Shown one piece after another: positions 51,151 to 59,496 of a stretch of 64,000 bases of DNA. The notes under the pieces were generated by a model. The model did not search any database and was not told the origin of the DNA. It saw only the letters and a program-made list of their open reading frames with translations. Every line of letters begins with the position of its first letter. The stretch's first letter is position 1. Origin of the DNA: LMUY01 sp964244585 (GTDB taxonomy: Bacteria > Pseudomonadota > Alphaproteobacteria > Acetobacterales > Acetobacteraceae); assembly GCA_964244585.1 (NCBI GenBank), contig CAXTJM010000008.1, forward strand, positions 62,001 through 126,000. The letters are read 5' to 3'. Position numbers and translations under genes: made by a program.

Positions 51151-52076
51151 GGCAGGTTGGAGGCGCCGATGGCGGGGATCGCCAGGTAGGCCATGCGTTT
51201 GGCCTCCTTGCGGCCGCGCGCCACGGAATCGAGAATGAAGGCGCAGGTGCTGGAGAGAAAGGCGAGGCCCATCAAACCGGTCGCCAGCACGGCGGTCGGC
51301 AAACGCGGCACCAGTCCGGTCATCATGAACTGCGCCACGACCGGGATGCCCAGTAGCAAGGCGGCCAGCGCGAGGATCGCCGCGCCGACGAAGAAGAATT
51401 GCAACGGACGCGCCTCCTTCAGCAACAGCACAATCGTGCGCAGGATCCGCAGGCCATCGGCATAGGTGTGCAGCTTGGAGGTGGATCCGGCGGGACGGTC
51501 CTTGTAGCGCGCCATCACCTCGCCGACCGGCATGGCCAGCTCCAGGGCGTGGATGGTGAACTCCGTCTCCGTCTCGAAGCCGGTGGACAGGGCCGGGAAC
51601 GACTTCACGAAGCGGCGGGAGAAGGCGCGATAACCCGAGAGCATGTCGCTGACCCGGTTGCCGAACAACAGCGTCACCAGCCCGGTCAACGCCAGGTTGC
51701 CGGCGCGGTGCCCGGTGCGGTAGGCGCTTGCGACATCCGTCATCCGCGCGGCCGTCACCATGTCAAGCGGCCCGTCCTGCAGCAGCCGCACCATGTCCGG
51801 GGCGGCGGCCGGATCGTACGTGTCGTCGCCATCGACCAGGATGTAGGCATCCGCCTCGATATCGGCGAACATCCGCCGCACGACATTGCCCTTGCCCTGC
51901 AACGTCTCCGACCGGACCACCGCGCCGGCGGCCCGCGCCACCGCGGCCGTGTCGTCGGTCGAGTTGTTGTCGTAGACGAAGACGGCGGCGCCGGGCAGCG
52001 CGGCGCGGAACCGCTGCACGACCTGGCCGATCGCGACGGCTTCGTTCTGGCACGGGATCAGCACGGCGACGCGCAT
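51132..52076 (-). CDS. Family 2 glycosyltransferase, membrane-anchored
   Basis: 314 residues from the ATG at 52076. The GT-A nucleotide-sugar domain is clear: VLIPCQNEAVAIGQVV, YDNNSTDDTAAVA and the DxD-type metal site in ILVDGDDTYDP; two C-terminal helices (about 225-285) anchor it in the inner membrane. Proteins of this type, paired with GtrA, transfer sugar from a nucleotide to a polyprenyl phosphate carrier. It starts at the last base of the gtrA stop (TGATG). Upstream codons in frame are excluded as a shadow of gtrA. Confidence 0.92.
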   Translation of the reverse strand: MRVAVLIPCQNEAVAIGQVVQRFRAALPGAAVFVYDNNSTDDTAAVARAAGAVVRSETLQGKGNVVRRMFADIEADAYILVDGDDTYDPAAAPDMVRLLQDGPLDMVTAARMTDVASAYRTGHRAGNLALTGLVTLLFGNRVSDMLSGYRAFSRRFVKSFPALSTGFETETEFTIHALELAMPVGEVMARYKDRPAGSTSKLHTYADGLRILRTIVLLLKEARPLQFFFVGAAILALAALLLGIPVVAQFMMTGLVPRLPTAVLATGLMGLAFLSSTCAFILDSVARGRKEAKRMAYLAIPAIGASNLPWHGQA

Positions 52077-52537
52077 CAACGGAACACGATCGCCCGCGAC
52101 AGGGTGAAGTTGGCGAACATCCCGGCCACCGCCCCGGCGGCGATGGCGATCACCGGATGAATGGCGCAGAGCGGCGAGACGGTAATCAGCACGAAGTATG
52201 TCCCCAGGTTCAGACACAGGCCCGGCAGGCTGGCCATCACGAACGCGGCCCATTGCCGCGCCAGCGGCCGGGCCGGCGCGTTGCTGCGGAACGTCCAGAC
52301 TCGGTTCAGCCACCACGTCGTGGTGACTGCCACCGCGTAGGCCAGCACGCCACCGAGATATAGCCCGGTCCAGTTGCGCGTCGCATACACCACGGCCGTA
52401 TCCACCACGAACCCGACCACGCCGACCACGCCGAACAGGATGAACTGCGCCAGCAGGCGGACATGCGCGGGCGTGACATGGCGGCGCAACGGGGCGGGCA
52501 GGGTGTCCGCAAGCCGGTCCACCAGCGCGATCATCAC
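52076..52537 (-). CDS. GtrA-family membrane protein
   Basis: 153 residues with four predicted helices. LLAQFILFGVVGVVGFVVDT and TTTWWLNRVWTFRS are the typical GtrA blocks. GtrA proteins are thought to flip polyprenyl-phosphate-linked sugars across the inner membrane; with the GT2 gene that follows, this makes a glycosylation pair for LPS or other surface glycans. It lies 18 nt after pgk on the same strand. A second ATG at 52534 may be the true start. Confidence 0.9.
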   Translation of the reverse strand: MMIALVDRLADTLPAPLRRHVTPAHVRLLAQFILFGVVGVVGFVVDTAVVYATRNWTGLYLGGVLAYAVAVTTTWWLNRVWTFRSNAPARPLARQWAAFVMASLPGLCLNLGTYFVLITVSPLCAIHPVIAIAAGAVAGMFANFTLSRAIVFR

Positions 52538-52555
52538 GCAGCTAGCGGACCGATC

Positions 52556-53752
52556 TCAGTCTGCGGCCATCAGGACGGCCACGCCGGGCAGCGTCTTGCC
52601 TTCCAGCCATTCCAGGAACGCGCCACCAGCGGAGGATACGTACGTCAACCGCTCCATCACGCCGGCATGGCGCAGGGCGGACACGGTGTCGCCGCCGCCG
52701 GCCACGCTGCGCAACGCGCCCGACTCGGTCGCCTCCGCCACGGCATGGGCCAAGGCCACCGTGCCGCTGTCGAACGGCGGCGTCTCGAACGCACCGAGCG
52801 GCCCGTTCCAGACCAGCGTGCGCCAGCCCAGCAGGCGTTGCTTCAGGTCGTCGATAGTTTCGGGCCCTACGTCCAGGATCATGCTGCCGTCCGGGATGGC
52901 GGCGACCGGCACGGTGTCAGTCGCCGGGTTCGCCTTGAACTCCGTCGCGGTCACCGCATCGACGGGGAGCACGATGTCGCACCCGCTTTCCTCCGCCCGG
53001 GCCAGGATCGCCCGGGCGGTGACGTGCATCTCCGCCTCCTGCAACGACTTGCCGACGGACACGCCCTTGGCCGCCAGGAAGGTGTTGGCCATGGCGCCCC
53101 CGATCACCAACACGTCGACCTTGGTGACCAGGTTGCCCAGCAACTCCAGCTTGGTGGACACTTTCGACCCGCCGACCACTGCCGCCACCGGATGCACCGG
53201 GTTGCCGAGCGCACTGTCCAGCGCCTCCAGTTCCGCCTGCATCAGCCGTCCGGCATGGGCCGGCAGCAGGCGGCCGACGCCTTCGGTGCTGGCATGGGCC
53301 CGGTGCGCGGCGGAGAACGCATCGTGGACGAAGATCTCGGCCAGGGCGGCGAACTCGCGGGCGAGCGCCGGGTCGTTCTCCTCCTCGCCGGGGTGGTACC
53401 GGGTGTTCTCCAGCATCAGCACGTCGCCCGCCGCCATGGCGTCCACGGCAGCGTGCGCCACGGCCCCGGTGCTGTCTTCCGCGAAGCGCACCGGCTTGCC
53501 GAGCACCTCGGCCAAAGCGACCGCCATCGGCGCCAGCGACATATGCGGCACGCGCTTGCCCTTCGGCCGGTCGAAATGGCTGAACACGATGACCTTGGCG
53601 CCCGCCTCCGCCAGCTCCCGGATGGTGGGGGACAGCCGCTCGATCCGGGTGAGGTCGGTGATGCGGCCGTCGCGGACCGGAACGTTCAGGTCGGCGCGCA
53701 CCAGGACACGCCGCCCCTTCACGTCCACGCCATCCAGGGTGCGGTGCGTCAC
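52556..53752 (-). CDS. pgk: Phosphoglycerate kinase
   Basis: 398 residues from a GTG only one base after the gap stop. RVLVRADLNVPV at the start, FSHFDRPKG, the GGSKVSTK substrate-loop and GGGDTVSALRHAG nucleotide site are all normal for PGK. It interconverts 1,3-bisphosphoglycerate and 3-phosphoglycerate with ATP formation. The order transketolase-gap-pgk is common in alphaproteobacteria; here the operon continues into gtrA, a glycosyltransferase and tag instead of fructose-bisphosphate aldolase. Confidence 0.97.
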   Translation of the reverse strand: MTHRTLDGVDVKGRRVLVRADLNVPVRDGRITDLTRIERLSPTIRELAEAGAKVIVFSHFDRPKGKRVPHMSLAPMAVALAEVLGKPVRFAEDSTGAVAHAAVDAMAAGDVLMLENTRYHPGEEENDPALAREFAALAEIFVHDAFSAAHRAHASTEGVGRLLPAHAGRLMQAELEALDSALGNPVHPVAAVVGGSKVSTKLELLGNLVTKVDVLVIGGAMANTFLAAKGVSVGKSLQEAEMHVTARAILARAEESGCDIVLPVDAVTATEFKANPATDTVPVAAIPDGSMILDVGPETIDDLKQRLLGWRTLVWNGPLGAFETPPFDSGTVALAHAVAEATESGALRSVAGGGDTVSALRHAGVMERLTYVSSAGGAFLEWLEGKTLPGVAVLMAAD

Positions 53753-53753
53753 C

Positions 53754-54773
53754 TTACAGGCTGCCGAACAGCGCTGCGGTGTCGCTCATGCGCGAACTGA
53801 ACCCCCACTCGTTGTCATACCAGCCAGCCACGCGGACCATCTGTCCGCCATCCAGCGAGGCGGTCTGCGTGGCATCGAACGAGCAGGAGTAATCGACGTG
53901 GTTGAAGTCGCTGCTGACCAGCTTGGCCGTGCTGTAGTCCAGGATGCCCTTCAGCGGCCCTTCGGCCGCCGCCGCCTTCATTGCCGCATTGATCTCCTCC
54001 ACGCTGGCCGGCCGGGCCAGGTTGGCGTCCAGCGACACCAGGCTGACGTTCGGGGTCGGCACGCGGATGGAGGTGCCGTCCAGCTTGCCCTTCAGCTCCG
54101 GCAGGACCAGGCCCACGGCCTTGGCGGCGCCGGTGGAGGTCGGGATCATCGACACGGCGGCGGCGCGGGCGCGGTGCAGGTCCTTGTGCAGCGTGTCCAC
54201 CGTCTTCTGGTCGCCGGTGTAGGAGTGGATGGTGACCATGTAGCCGCGCACCACGCCGAATGCGCTGTGCAGCACCTTGACCAGCGGCACCAGGCAGTTG
54301 GTGGTGCAGGACGCGTTGGAGATCACCGTCATGTCACGGGTGATGACCGACTGGTTCACGCCGAACACGATCGTGGCATCCACCCCGTCGGCGGGGGCGC
54401 TCACCAGCACCTTGCGCGCCCCGGCGGCGATCAGCTTGGCCGCGTCCTCCTTCTTGGTGAACAGGCCGGTGCATTCCATCGCCACGTCCACGCCCTGATA
54501 GGGCACCTTGGCCGGGTCGCGCTCCGCCGACACCTTGATGGGGCCATAGGTGCGGCCGTTATGGCGGATCGTGATAGTGTCGCCTTCCACCTCCACCGTG
54601 CCGGGGAAGCGGCCATGGACGCTGTCGTAGCGGAACAGGTGCGCGTTGGCCTCGACGCTGCCCAGGTCGTTGATCGCGACCGGCTCGACATCCGTGCGTC
54701 CGCTCTCGACGATGGCACGTAATACGAGCCGGCCGATGCGTCCGAACCCGTTGATGGCGACCTTGACGGCCAT
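53754..54773 (-). CDS. gap: Glyceraldehyde-3-phosphate dehydrogenase
   Basis: 339 residues. NAD-binding INGFGRIGRLVLRAI, the catalytic Cys in SNASCTTNCLVP, and the conserved C-terminal WYDNEWGFSSRM are intact. It converts glyceraldehyde 3-phosphate to 1,3-bisphosphoglycerate. AGGAG precedes the ATG. It follows the transketolase-like gene at 61 nt and precedes pgk at one base. Nothing in the sequence is unusual, in contrast to its upstream neighbour. Confidence 0.97.
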   Translation of the reverse strand: MAVKVAINGFGRIGRLVLRAIVESGRTDVEPVAINDLGSVEANAHLFRYDSVHGRFPGTVEVEGDTITIRHNGRTYGPIKVSAERDPAKVPYQGVDVAMECTGLFTKKEDAAKLIAAGARKVLVSAPADGVDATIVFGVNQSVITRDMTVISNASCTTNCLVPLVKVLHSAFGVVRGYMVTIHSYTGDQKTVDTLHKDLHRARAAAVSMIPTSTGAAKAVGLVLPELKGKLDGTSIRVPTPNVSLVSLDANLARPASVEEINAAMKAAAAEGPLKGILDYSTAKLVSSDFNHVDYSCSFDATQTASLDGGQMVRVAGWYDNEWGFSSRMSDTAALFGSL

Positions 54774-54834
54774 GATCCGACTCTCCTGATGGTTTTGCGG
54801 TCATTTAGCCAGCCCGCATCGCCACGGCCAGCCT

Positions 54835-56739
54835 CTACGCGCGGGTCAGCCGCCGTTTTACCGCAGCCATAATGCCTTCCGCGGTCAACCCGAAATGCCG
54901 GAACAGGTCGTCGGCCGGTGCGGAGGCGCCGTAGCCGGGCAGGCCCAGGAACACGCCGTCCTCGCCCAGCCACCGCTCCCACCCGAAACCGCAAGCCGCT
55001 TCGATCCCGAAGCGGGGCGCCGCGCCGAGGATGGCGGCGCGTACGGCGGCGTCCAACCGGGCGAACAGGCCCCATGCCGGCATGGAGACGACCGCCACGG
55101 CAAGCCCGTCAGCCGCCAGCCGCTCCCTGACCGTCAGGGCGAGCGCTACCTCGCTGCCACTGGCGATCAGGGTGGCGGCGCGGGGTCCGTTCGCCTCCGC
55201 CAGGACATAGGCCCCGCGCGCGCTGCGGTTCTCGCCGGTGTCGGAGCGCAGCGTCGGCAGCGGCTGTTCGGATAGGACCAGCATGGAAGGACCGTCCGTG
55301 CGCCGGACCGCCAGTTCGCAGCATTCCGCCGCTTCGATCGCATCGGCCGGCCGCAGGACCAGCAGATTCGGAATCGCGCGGAGTCCCGCCAGTTGCTCGG
55401 TAGGTTGGTAGGCGGCGCCGTCCGCACCCAGGCCGATGCTGTCATGCGTCGCCACATGGATCGCGCGCAGCCCCATCATGGCCGATAGGCGCAGCGCCGG
55501 GCGCATGCCGTCCGTGGTGGCGAGCGGGGCGACGGCGTAGGGCAGCAGACCGCCATGCAGCGCAAGGCCGTTCAGGCAAGCGGCCATGCCATGCTCGCGT
55601 GGCCCGTAATGCACCTGCCGGCCGGAGAAGCTGCCCGGACGCACCGGGGAGCCACGGCCCGGCCCCAACTCGGTCTGGCCACCCACCAGTTCCGGGAAGC
55701 TTGGCGCCAGTGCCTCCAGCAGGCGTTCGGCCGAGTCGCGCGTGCTGGCATGGCGGCGGTCGGCGGCGAGCACCGCCTTGAAGGCCGCCATCGCATCCAC
55801 CCAGCTCTCCGGCAGGCGTCGCCCCATCACCCGTTCGAATTCCGGGCGCTGCGGATGATGCGCGAGGCGCTTCAGCCAGGCACGCCGTGCGGCAGTGCCG
55901 CCATGGCCGATGGCCGCCCATTGCGCGGCGGCGGCGGCGCAGGGTGCAGGCGGCCGCCAAGTCCGGCTGAGCGTCGTGCGGCACGCGATCAGCGTCGGCT
56001 TGCGCGCCCGGTTGGAGAGCGAGAAGGCGGACGACAAGGCACCCGTGTCATGGGCATCGACCGTTCGGGTCGCCCAGCCCAGCGCGGCGAACCGGCGCAA
56101 GGCATCGTCCGGACCGGCCAGCGCGCTGCAGCAATCGACGGAGTCGGTGTCGTCCTCCAGCAGGACGATGAGCTTTTCCAGCCGCAGGTGCCCGGCCAGG
56201 CTGGCCGCCTCGTGGCTGACGCCCTCCATGAGGTCGCCCAGGGTGGCGACCACCCAGGTGCGGTGGTCCACTAGGCTCTTGCCGAACCGCGCCGCCATCA
56301 GCCGCTCGCCGAGCGCCATGCCGACCGCCATGCCCAATCCCTGGCCGAGCGGCCCGGTGGTCGCCTCGATCGCCGGGTGGAGCGTACAGTCAGGGTGGCC
56401 GGCGGCCACGCTGCCCAACTGCCGGTGCCGGTCCAACACCGCCTGGTCCATGCCCTCATGCCCGGTCAGGTGCAGCAGCGCATACAGCAGCGAGGCGCCG
56501 TAGCCGGGCGACATGACGAAGCGGTCCCGGTCCGGCCAGAGCGGATCGGCGGCGTCGAAGCGGTGGAACCCGGACCAGAGAACCGTCACGGCTTCCGCCA
56601 TTCCGATGGCGAGGCCGCCCTCGGGCGCCATGGCGACGGCCACGGACCGGAGCGCGTCGGCCAGGCCCCGCTCCGTCGTGTCCGCCAGCGATGCTTGCGG
56701 CGTCGGGTCGATGGCAAGGGTATCAGCCAGCCACGTCAT
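54835..56739 (-). CDS. Divergent transketolase-like protein with lost active-site residues
   Basis: 634 residues from the ATG at 56739, which has AGGAG at 56745-56749. Overall transketolase layout is clear: LWPDRDRFVMSPGYGASLL, EATTGPLGQGLGMAVGMALG, VHYGPREHGMAACLNGLALH and THDSIGLGADGAAYQP. But residues nearly constant in the family are changed: SGHPG is APEGG, the SxGHG histidine is Tyr (SPGYG), the thiamine motif GDGxxxEG is shortened to GD-LMEG, its DDN partner reads EDDTD, and the segment that normally holds IGxGxPxKxGTxxxHGxPLG is missing (about 35-40 residues). The pyrimidine-side Glu (PREHG) and phosphate-side His remain. Frame is intact. Catalysis is doubtful. Confidence 0.85.
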   Translation of the reverse strand: MTWLADTLAIDPTPQASLADTTERGLADALRSVAVAMAPEGGLAIGMAEAVTVLWSGFHRFDAADPLWPDRDRFVMSPGYGASLLYALLHLTGHEGMDQAVLDRHRQLGSVAAGHPDCTLHPAIEATTGPLGQGLGMAVGMALGERLMAARFGKSLVDHRTWVVATLGDLMEGVSHEAASLAGHLRLEKLIVLLEDDTDSVDCCSALAGPDDALRRFAALGWATRTVDAHDTGALSSAFSLSNRARKPTLIACRTTLSRTWRPPAPCAAAAAQWAAIGHGGTAARRAWLKRLAHHPQRPEFERVMGRRLPESWVDAMAAFKAVLAADRRHASTRDSAERLLEALAPSFPELVGGQTELGPGRGSPVRPGSFSGRQVHYGPREHGMAACLNGLALHGGLLPYAVAPLATTDGMRPALRLSAMMGLRAIHVATHDSIGLGADGAAYQPTEQLAGLRAIPNLLVLRPADAIEAAECCELAVRRTDGPSMLVLSEQPLPTLRSDTGENRSARGAYVLAEANGPRAATLIASGSEVALALTVRERLAADGLAVAVVSMPAWGLFARLDAAVRAAILGAAPRFGIEAACGFGWERWLGEDGVFLGLPGYGASAPADDLFRHFGLTAEGIMAAVKRRLTRA

Positions 56740-56808
56740 TCGCTCTCCTGCGACGGGCGGTGTAGGGGGGCGTCGCGGGCAGGGCAAGTGGAGGGCGACA
56801 GCCGGATG

Positions 56809-58059
56809 TCACGCCGCCCGGTTTGCCCGCGCCAACACGACCTCCAGCAATACCTGGCAGCCCGCCTCCGCCTGCGCCGGCTCGATGCTCTCCGCCTCGT
56901 TGTGCGACAGGCCGTCCCGGCAGGGGGTGAAGATCATGGCGCTGGGCACGCATGGCGCCACGAAGATCGCGTCGTGCCCGGCGCCGGACACGATGTCGCG
57001 GGACGGATAGCCCAGCCGGGCCGCGGCCTGCCGCACCAGCGCCACGCATTCGGGATCGAAAGGCTGCGCCGGAATGCGGACCCGCTGCTCCAGCGCGAGC
57101 GTCACGTCCGAGTCGCGGGCGATGAACCCGGCGTCGCGGGGGAACTGCACGGCGATCCGCTCCAACTCCGCCTCGTCCGGGTGACGGAACTCGATGGAGA
57201 AGCGGACTTCGCCCGGGATGACGTTGCGGCTGTTGGGCATGACGAAAAGCTGGCCCACCGTACCCCGCCCATCCGCCCCGCGGGCGCGCATGGTGCGGTC
57301 CACCAGGTCGATGATGCGGGCCGCGCCGACCAGGGCATCGCGCCGGGCGCCGGGCGGGGTGGTGCCGGCATGGCTGTCGCGCCCGGTGACCACGGCATCG
57401 TACCAGATCTGCGCCTGGCCGCCGGTGACGACGCCGATCATCTTGCCCTCGTCCTCCAGGATCGGCCCCTGCTCGATGTGGAGTTCGAAATAGCTGTCGG
57501 CGGCGAACCGGCCGGCCGGTTCGCCGCCGCGATAGCCGGTGGCATCCAGCGCCTCGCCCAGGCTGATCCCATCGGAATCACGCAACGCCTCAGTCTCCGC
57601 CTGGTCGAACACGCCGGCCCATACCCCCGAGCCCATCATCGCCTTGCCGAACCGCGCGCCCTCCTCGTCGGTCCAGTTCACCAGCTCCACCGCGGCCTCG
57701 GTCTGGATGCCGAGTTCCTGCAGCGTCCGCATCACCTCCAGCCCGGCGATCACCCCGAGGGCGCCGTCGAACTTGCCCCCGGTCGGCTGGCTGTCCAGGT
57801 GGCTGCCGAACAGGACCGGCGGGCGCGACGGGTCGCGGCCGGGGCGGCGGGCGAACATGTTGCCCATGGTGTCGGTCCGCACGGACAGGCCTGCCGCCTC
57901 GCACCAGCCGCGGAACCTGTCCCGCCCTGCCGTATCGACGGGGCCGAGCGCCAGGCGCCGCACGCCGCCCTTCGCCGTGGCGCCGATTTCGGCCATGGCC
58001 ATCAGGCTGTCCCACAGGCGTCGGCCGTCGATGCGTCGGTTGCTGGCGGCAGGGGACAT
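56809..58059 (-). CDS. Zn-dependent amidase, hydantoinase/carbamoylase family (M20-like)
   Basis: 416 residues from the ATG at 58059 (MSPAASNRR). Metal-binding motifs: GSHLDSQPTGGKFDGALG, TDEEGARFG, FELHIEQGPILE and the late GAGHDAIF and LSHNEAE. This is the N-carbamoyl-L-amino acid hydrolase/allantoate amidohydrolase/beta-ureidopropionase group, which removes carbamoyl groups from amino acids or ureides. Substrate choice cannot be made from sequence. It lies 69 nt upstream of the transketolase-like gene and diverges from a lipoprotein gene. Codons upstream to 58437 are excluded. Confidence 0.93.
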   Translation of the reverse strand: MSPAASNRRIDGRRLWDSLMAMAEIGATAKGGVRRLALGPVDTAGRDRFRGWCEAAGLSVRTDTMGNMFARRPGRDPSRPPVLFGSHLDSQPTGGKFDGALGVIAGLEVMRTLQELGIQTEAAVELVNWTDEEGARFGKAMMGSGVWAGVFDQAETEALRDSDGISLGEALDATGYRGGEPAGRFAADSYFELHIEQGPILEDEGKMIGVVTGGQAQIWYDAVVTGRDSHAGTTPPGARRDALVGAARIIDLVDRTMRARGADGRGTVGQLFVMPNSRNVIPGEVRFSIEFRHPDEAELERIAVQFPRDAGFIARDSDVTLALEQRVRIPAQPFDPECVALVRQAAARLGYPSRDIVSGAGHDAIFVAPCVPSAMIFTPCRDGLSHNEAESIEPAQAEAGCQVLLEVVLARANRAA

Positions 58060-58123
58060 GCGGGGCGCTCCGGTTGCGGCGGCCGCATCTTGCCCGGGTG
58101 CGGGTTTGATGCAACGTGGCGGC

Positions 58124-58561
58124 ATGGTTCCGCCTCGCGCCGCCGCCCCGCTCCTGCTGGCTCTGCTGCTTGCAGGCGGCTGCACCCTCATCGACCAGCG
58201 AACCTTCGACCCGCAGGCCGGCGCCCGGCCGAAGCCGCCTGCGCCGGCCGGCCCCGGCGCGCCGCCGCCGCTCGTCACGGTGGATTTCAGCAAGCCGGAC
58301 CCGCAATACGCCGCAGCCCTGCACGAAGCGGTCGCCGCAGCCCTGGCCCGCAAGCCGGATGTCGAGTTCGTCGTCGTCACGGTGGTGCCCGCCGCCGGGA
58401 CCCCGGCCGAGCAGGTGGCCGCCGCCACCGCCATCACCGGCAGCGCGCGCGAGGTTGCCCGGGCGATCAGCAGCGACGGGGTGGATGACGACCGGGTTCA
58501 CCTGGAGGCCAGGTCCGACGCCAGCGCCACCACTCGGCAGGTCCAGGTCTTCGTGCATTAG
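58124..58561 (+). CDS. Predicted lipoprotein of unknown function
   Basis: 145 residues from the ATG at 58124 (MVPPRAAAPLLLALLLAGGC); an ATG at 58109 in frame is also possible. Lipobox LAGGC gives a lipidated Cys, followed by a Pro-rich linker and a small alpha/beta domain (LVTVDFSKPDPQYAAALHEAV, then VEFVVVTVVPAAG and VHLEARSDASATTRQVQVFV) whose order resembles the OmpA-like/secretin-side domains of envelope proteins. I do not recognise the family. It converges on serB, 41 nt apart, and diverges from the amidase gene. Confidence 0.72.
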   Translation: MVPPRAAAPLLLALLLAGGCTLIDQRTFDPQAGARPKPPAPAGPGAPPPLVTVDFSKPDPQYAAALHEAVAAALARKPDVEFVVVTVVPAAGTPAEQVAAATAITGSAREVARAISSDGVDDDRVHLEARSDASATTRQVQVFVH

Positions 58562-58602
58562 GCGGCCCGCGGCCGGGCCGGCGATCATCCCAGGCCGCCT
58601 GC

Positions 58603-59484
58603 CTACGCGCTATCTTCCACGAAGGCGCTGGCAGGATAGCCCTGGGCAAACAGCAATGCGCGGAGGTCCGCATGGTCGATGCGGTGGCGGGCCGTCGCGG
58701 CCACGACCGGCTTGGCGTGGAAGGCCACACCGATCCCGGCGGCGCCCAGCATCGCAAGGTCGTTGGCGCCGTCACCGACCGCGAGCGTGGCGGCCAGGCG
58801 GAGGCCACGGGCTGCCGCCAGCTCCTGCAGCACCGCGAGCTTGGCGTCGCGGTCCAGCACCGGCTCGGCCACCGTGCCCGTCAGCGCCGTACCGTCATGC
58901 TCCAGCGTGTTGGCCCGGTGGAGGTCGAAGCCGCACAGGGCCGCGACCTGGCCGCTGAACACGGTGAAGCCGCCGGAGACCAGCGCGGCGGTCGCATGAT
59001 GCGCCCGCATCGTGGCGACGAGCGTGCGTGCGCCGCCGGTGAGGCGGACCCCCTGCCAGGTCCGCTCCAGCGCGGCCATTTCCACTCCGCGAAGCAGGGC
59101 GACCCGTTCGCGCAGGGCATCGGCGAAGTCGATCTCGCCGTTCATCGAGCGCCGGGTGACCTCCGCCACCCGGTCGCCGACGCCGGCGATGGCCGCCAGC
59201 TCGTCCAGCGTCTCGCCCGTGACGATCGTGCTGTCCATGTCGGCGACCAGCAGGCCCTTGCGGCGGCCGCGGCTGTGCACGGCGATCGCGTCCACCCGGT
59301 CGGCGCCCAGAGCCGCCCGGACGGCGGCCAGGTCGGGCGGGCGGGGGCAGGGGATGTCCACCGCCTCCCCGGGCGACAGGGTGAGCGGGGTCCCCCCCGA
59401 GAGGGCATCCCGCACCCGGGCGACCGTTCCCGGCAACAGCGTGGTTGCGGCGCGGGCGGCGACCAGGGTGAGGATATGCGGCAT
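58603..59484 (-). CDS. serB: Phosphoserine phosphatase
   Basis: 293 residues from the ATG at 59484. The HAD core has nucleophile DMDST (Asp82, Asp84), the SGGFTVF loop and the metal site VGDGANDLAML; the N-terminal 75 residues are the short regulatory-type domain of SerB. It makes the last step of serine synthesis. It diverges from miaA with only 12 nt between the start codons, so promoters must lie inside the flanking genes or overlap. Upstream codons to 60414 are a shadow of miaA. Confidence 0.95.
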   Translation of the reverse strand: MPHILTLVAARAATTLLPGTVARVRDALSGGTPLTLSPGEAVDIPCPRPPDLAAVRAALGADRVDAIAVHSRGRRKGLLVADMDSTIVTGETLDELAAIAGVGDRVAEVTRRSMNGEIDFADALRERVALLRGVEMAALERTWQGVRLTGGARTLVATMRAHHATAALVSGGFTVFSGQVAALCGFDLHRANTLEHDGTALTGTVAEPVLDRDAKLAVLQELAAARGLRLAATLAVGDGANDLAMLGAAGIGVAFHAKPVVAATARHRIDHADLRALLFAQGYPASAFVEDSA

Positions 59485-59496
59485 GATGGCGCCGCA

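Noticed and set aside
55930..56000. Possible frameshift explaining the missing segment of the transketolase-like protein
   Set aside because: The two other minus-strand frames were read over this stretch and neither contains the expected GFGxPxK or HGxPLG motif, so a deletion/divergence is more likely than a simple shift.
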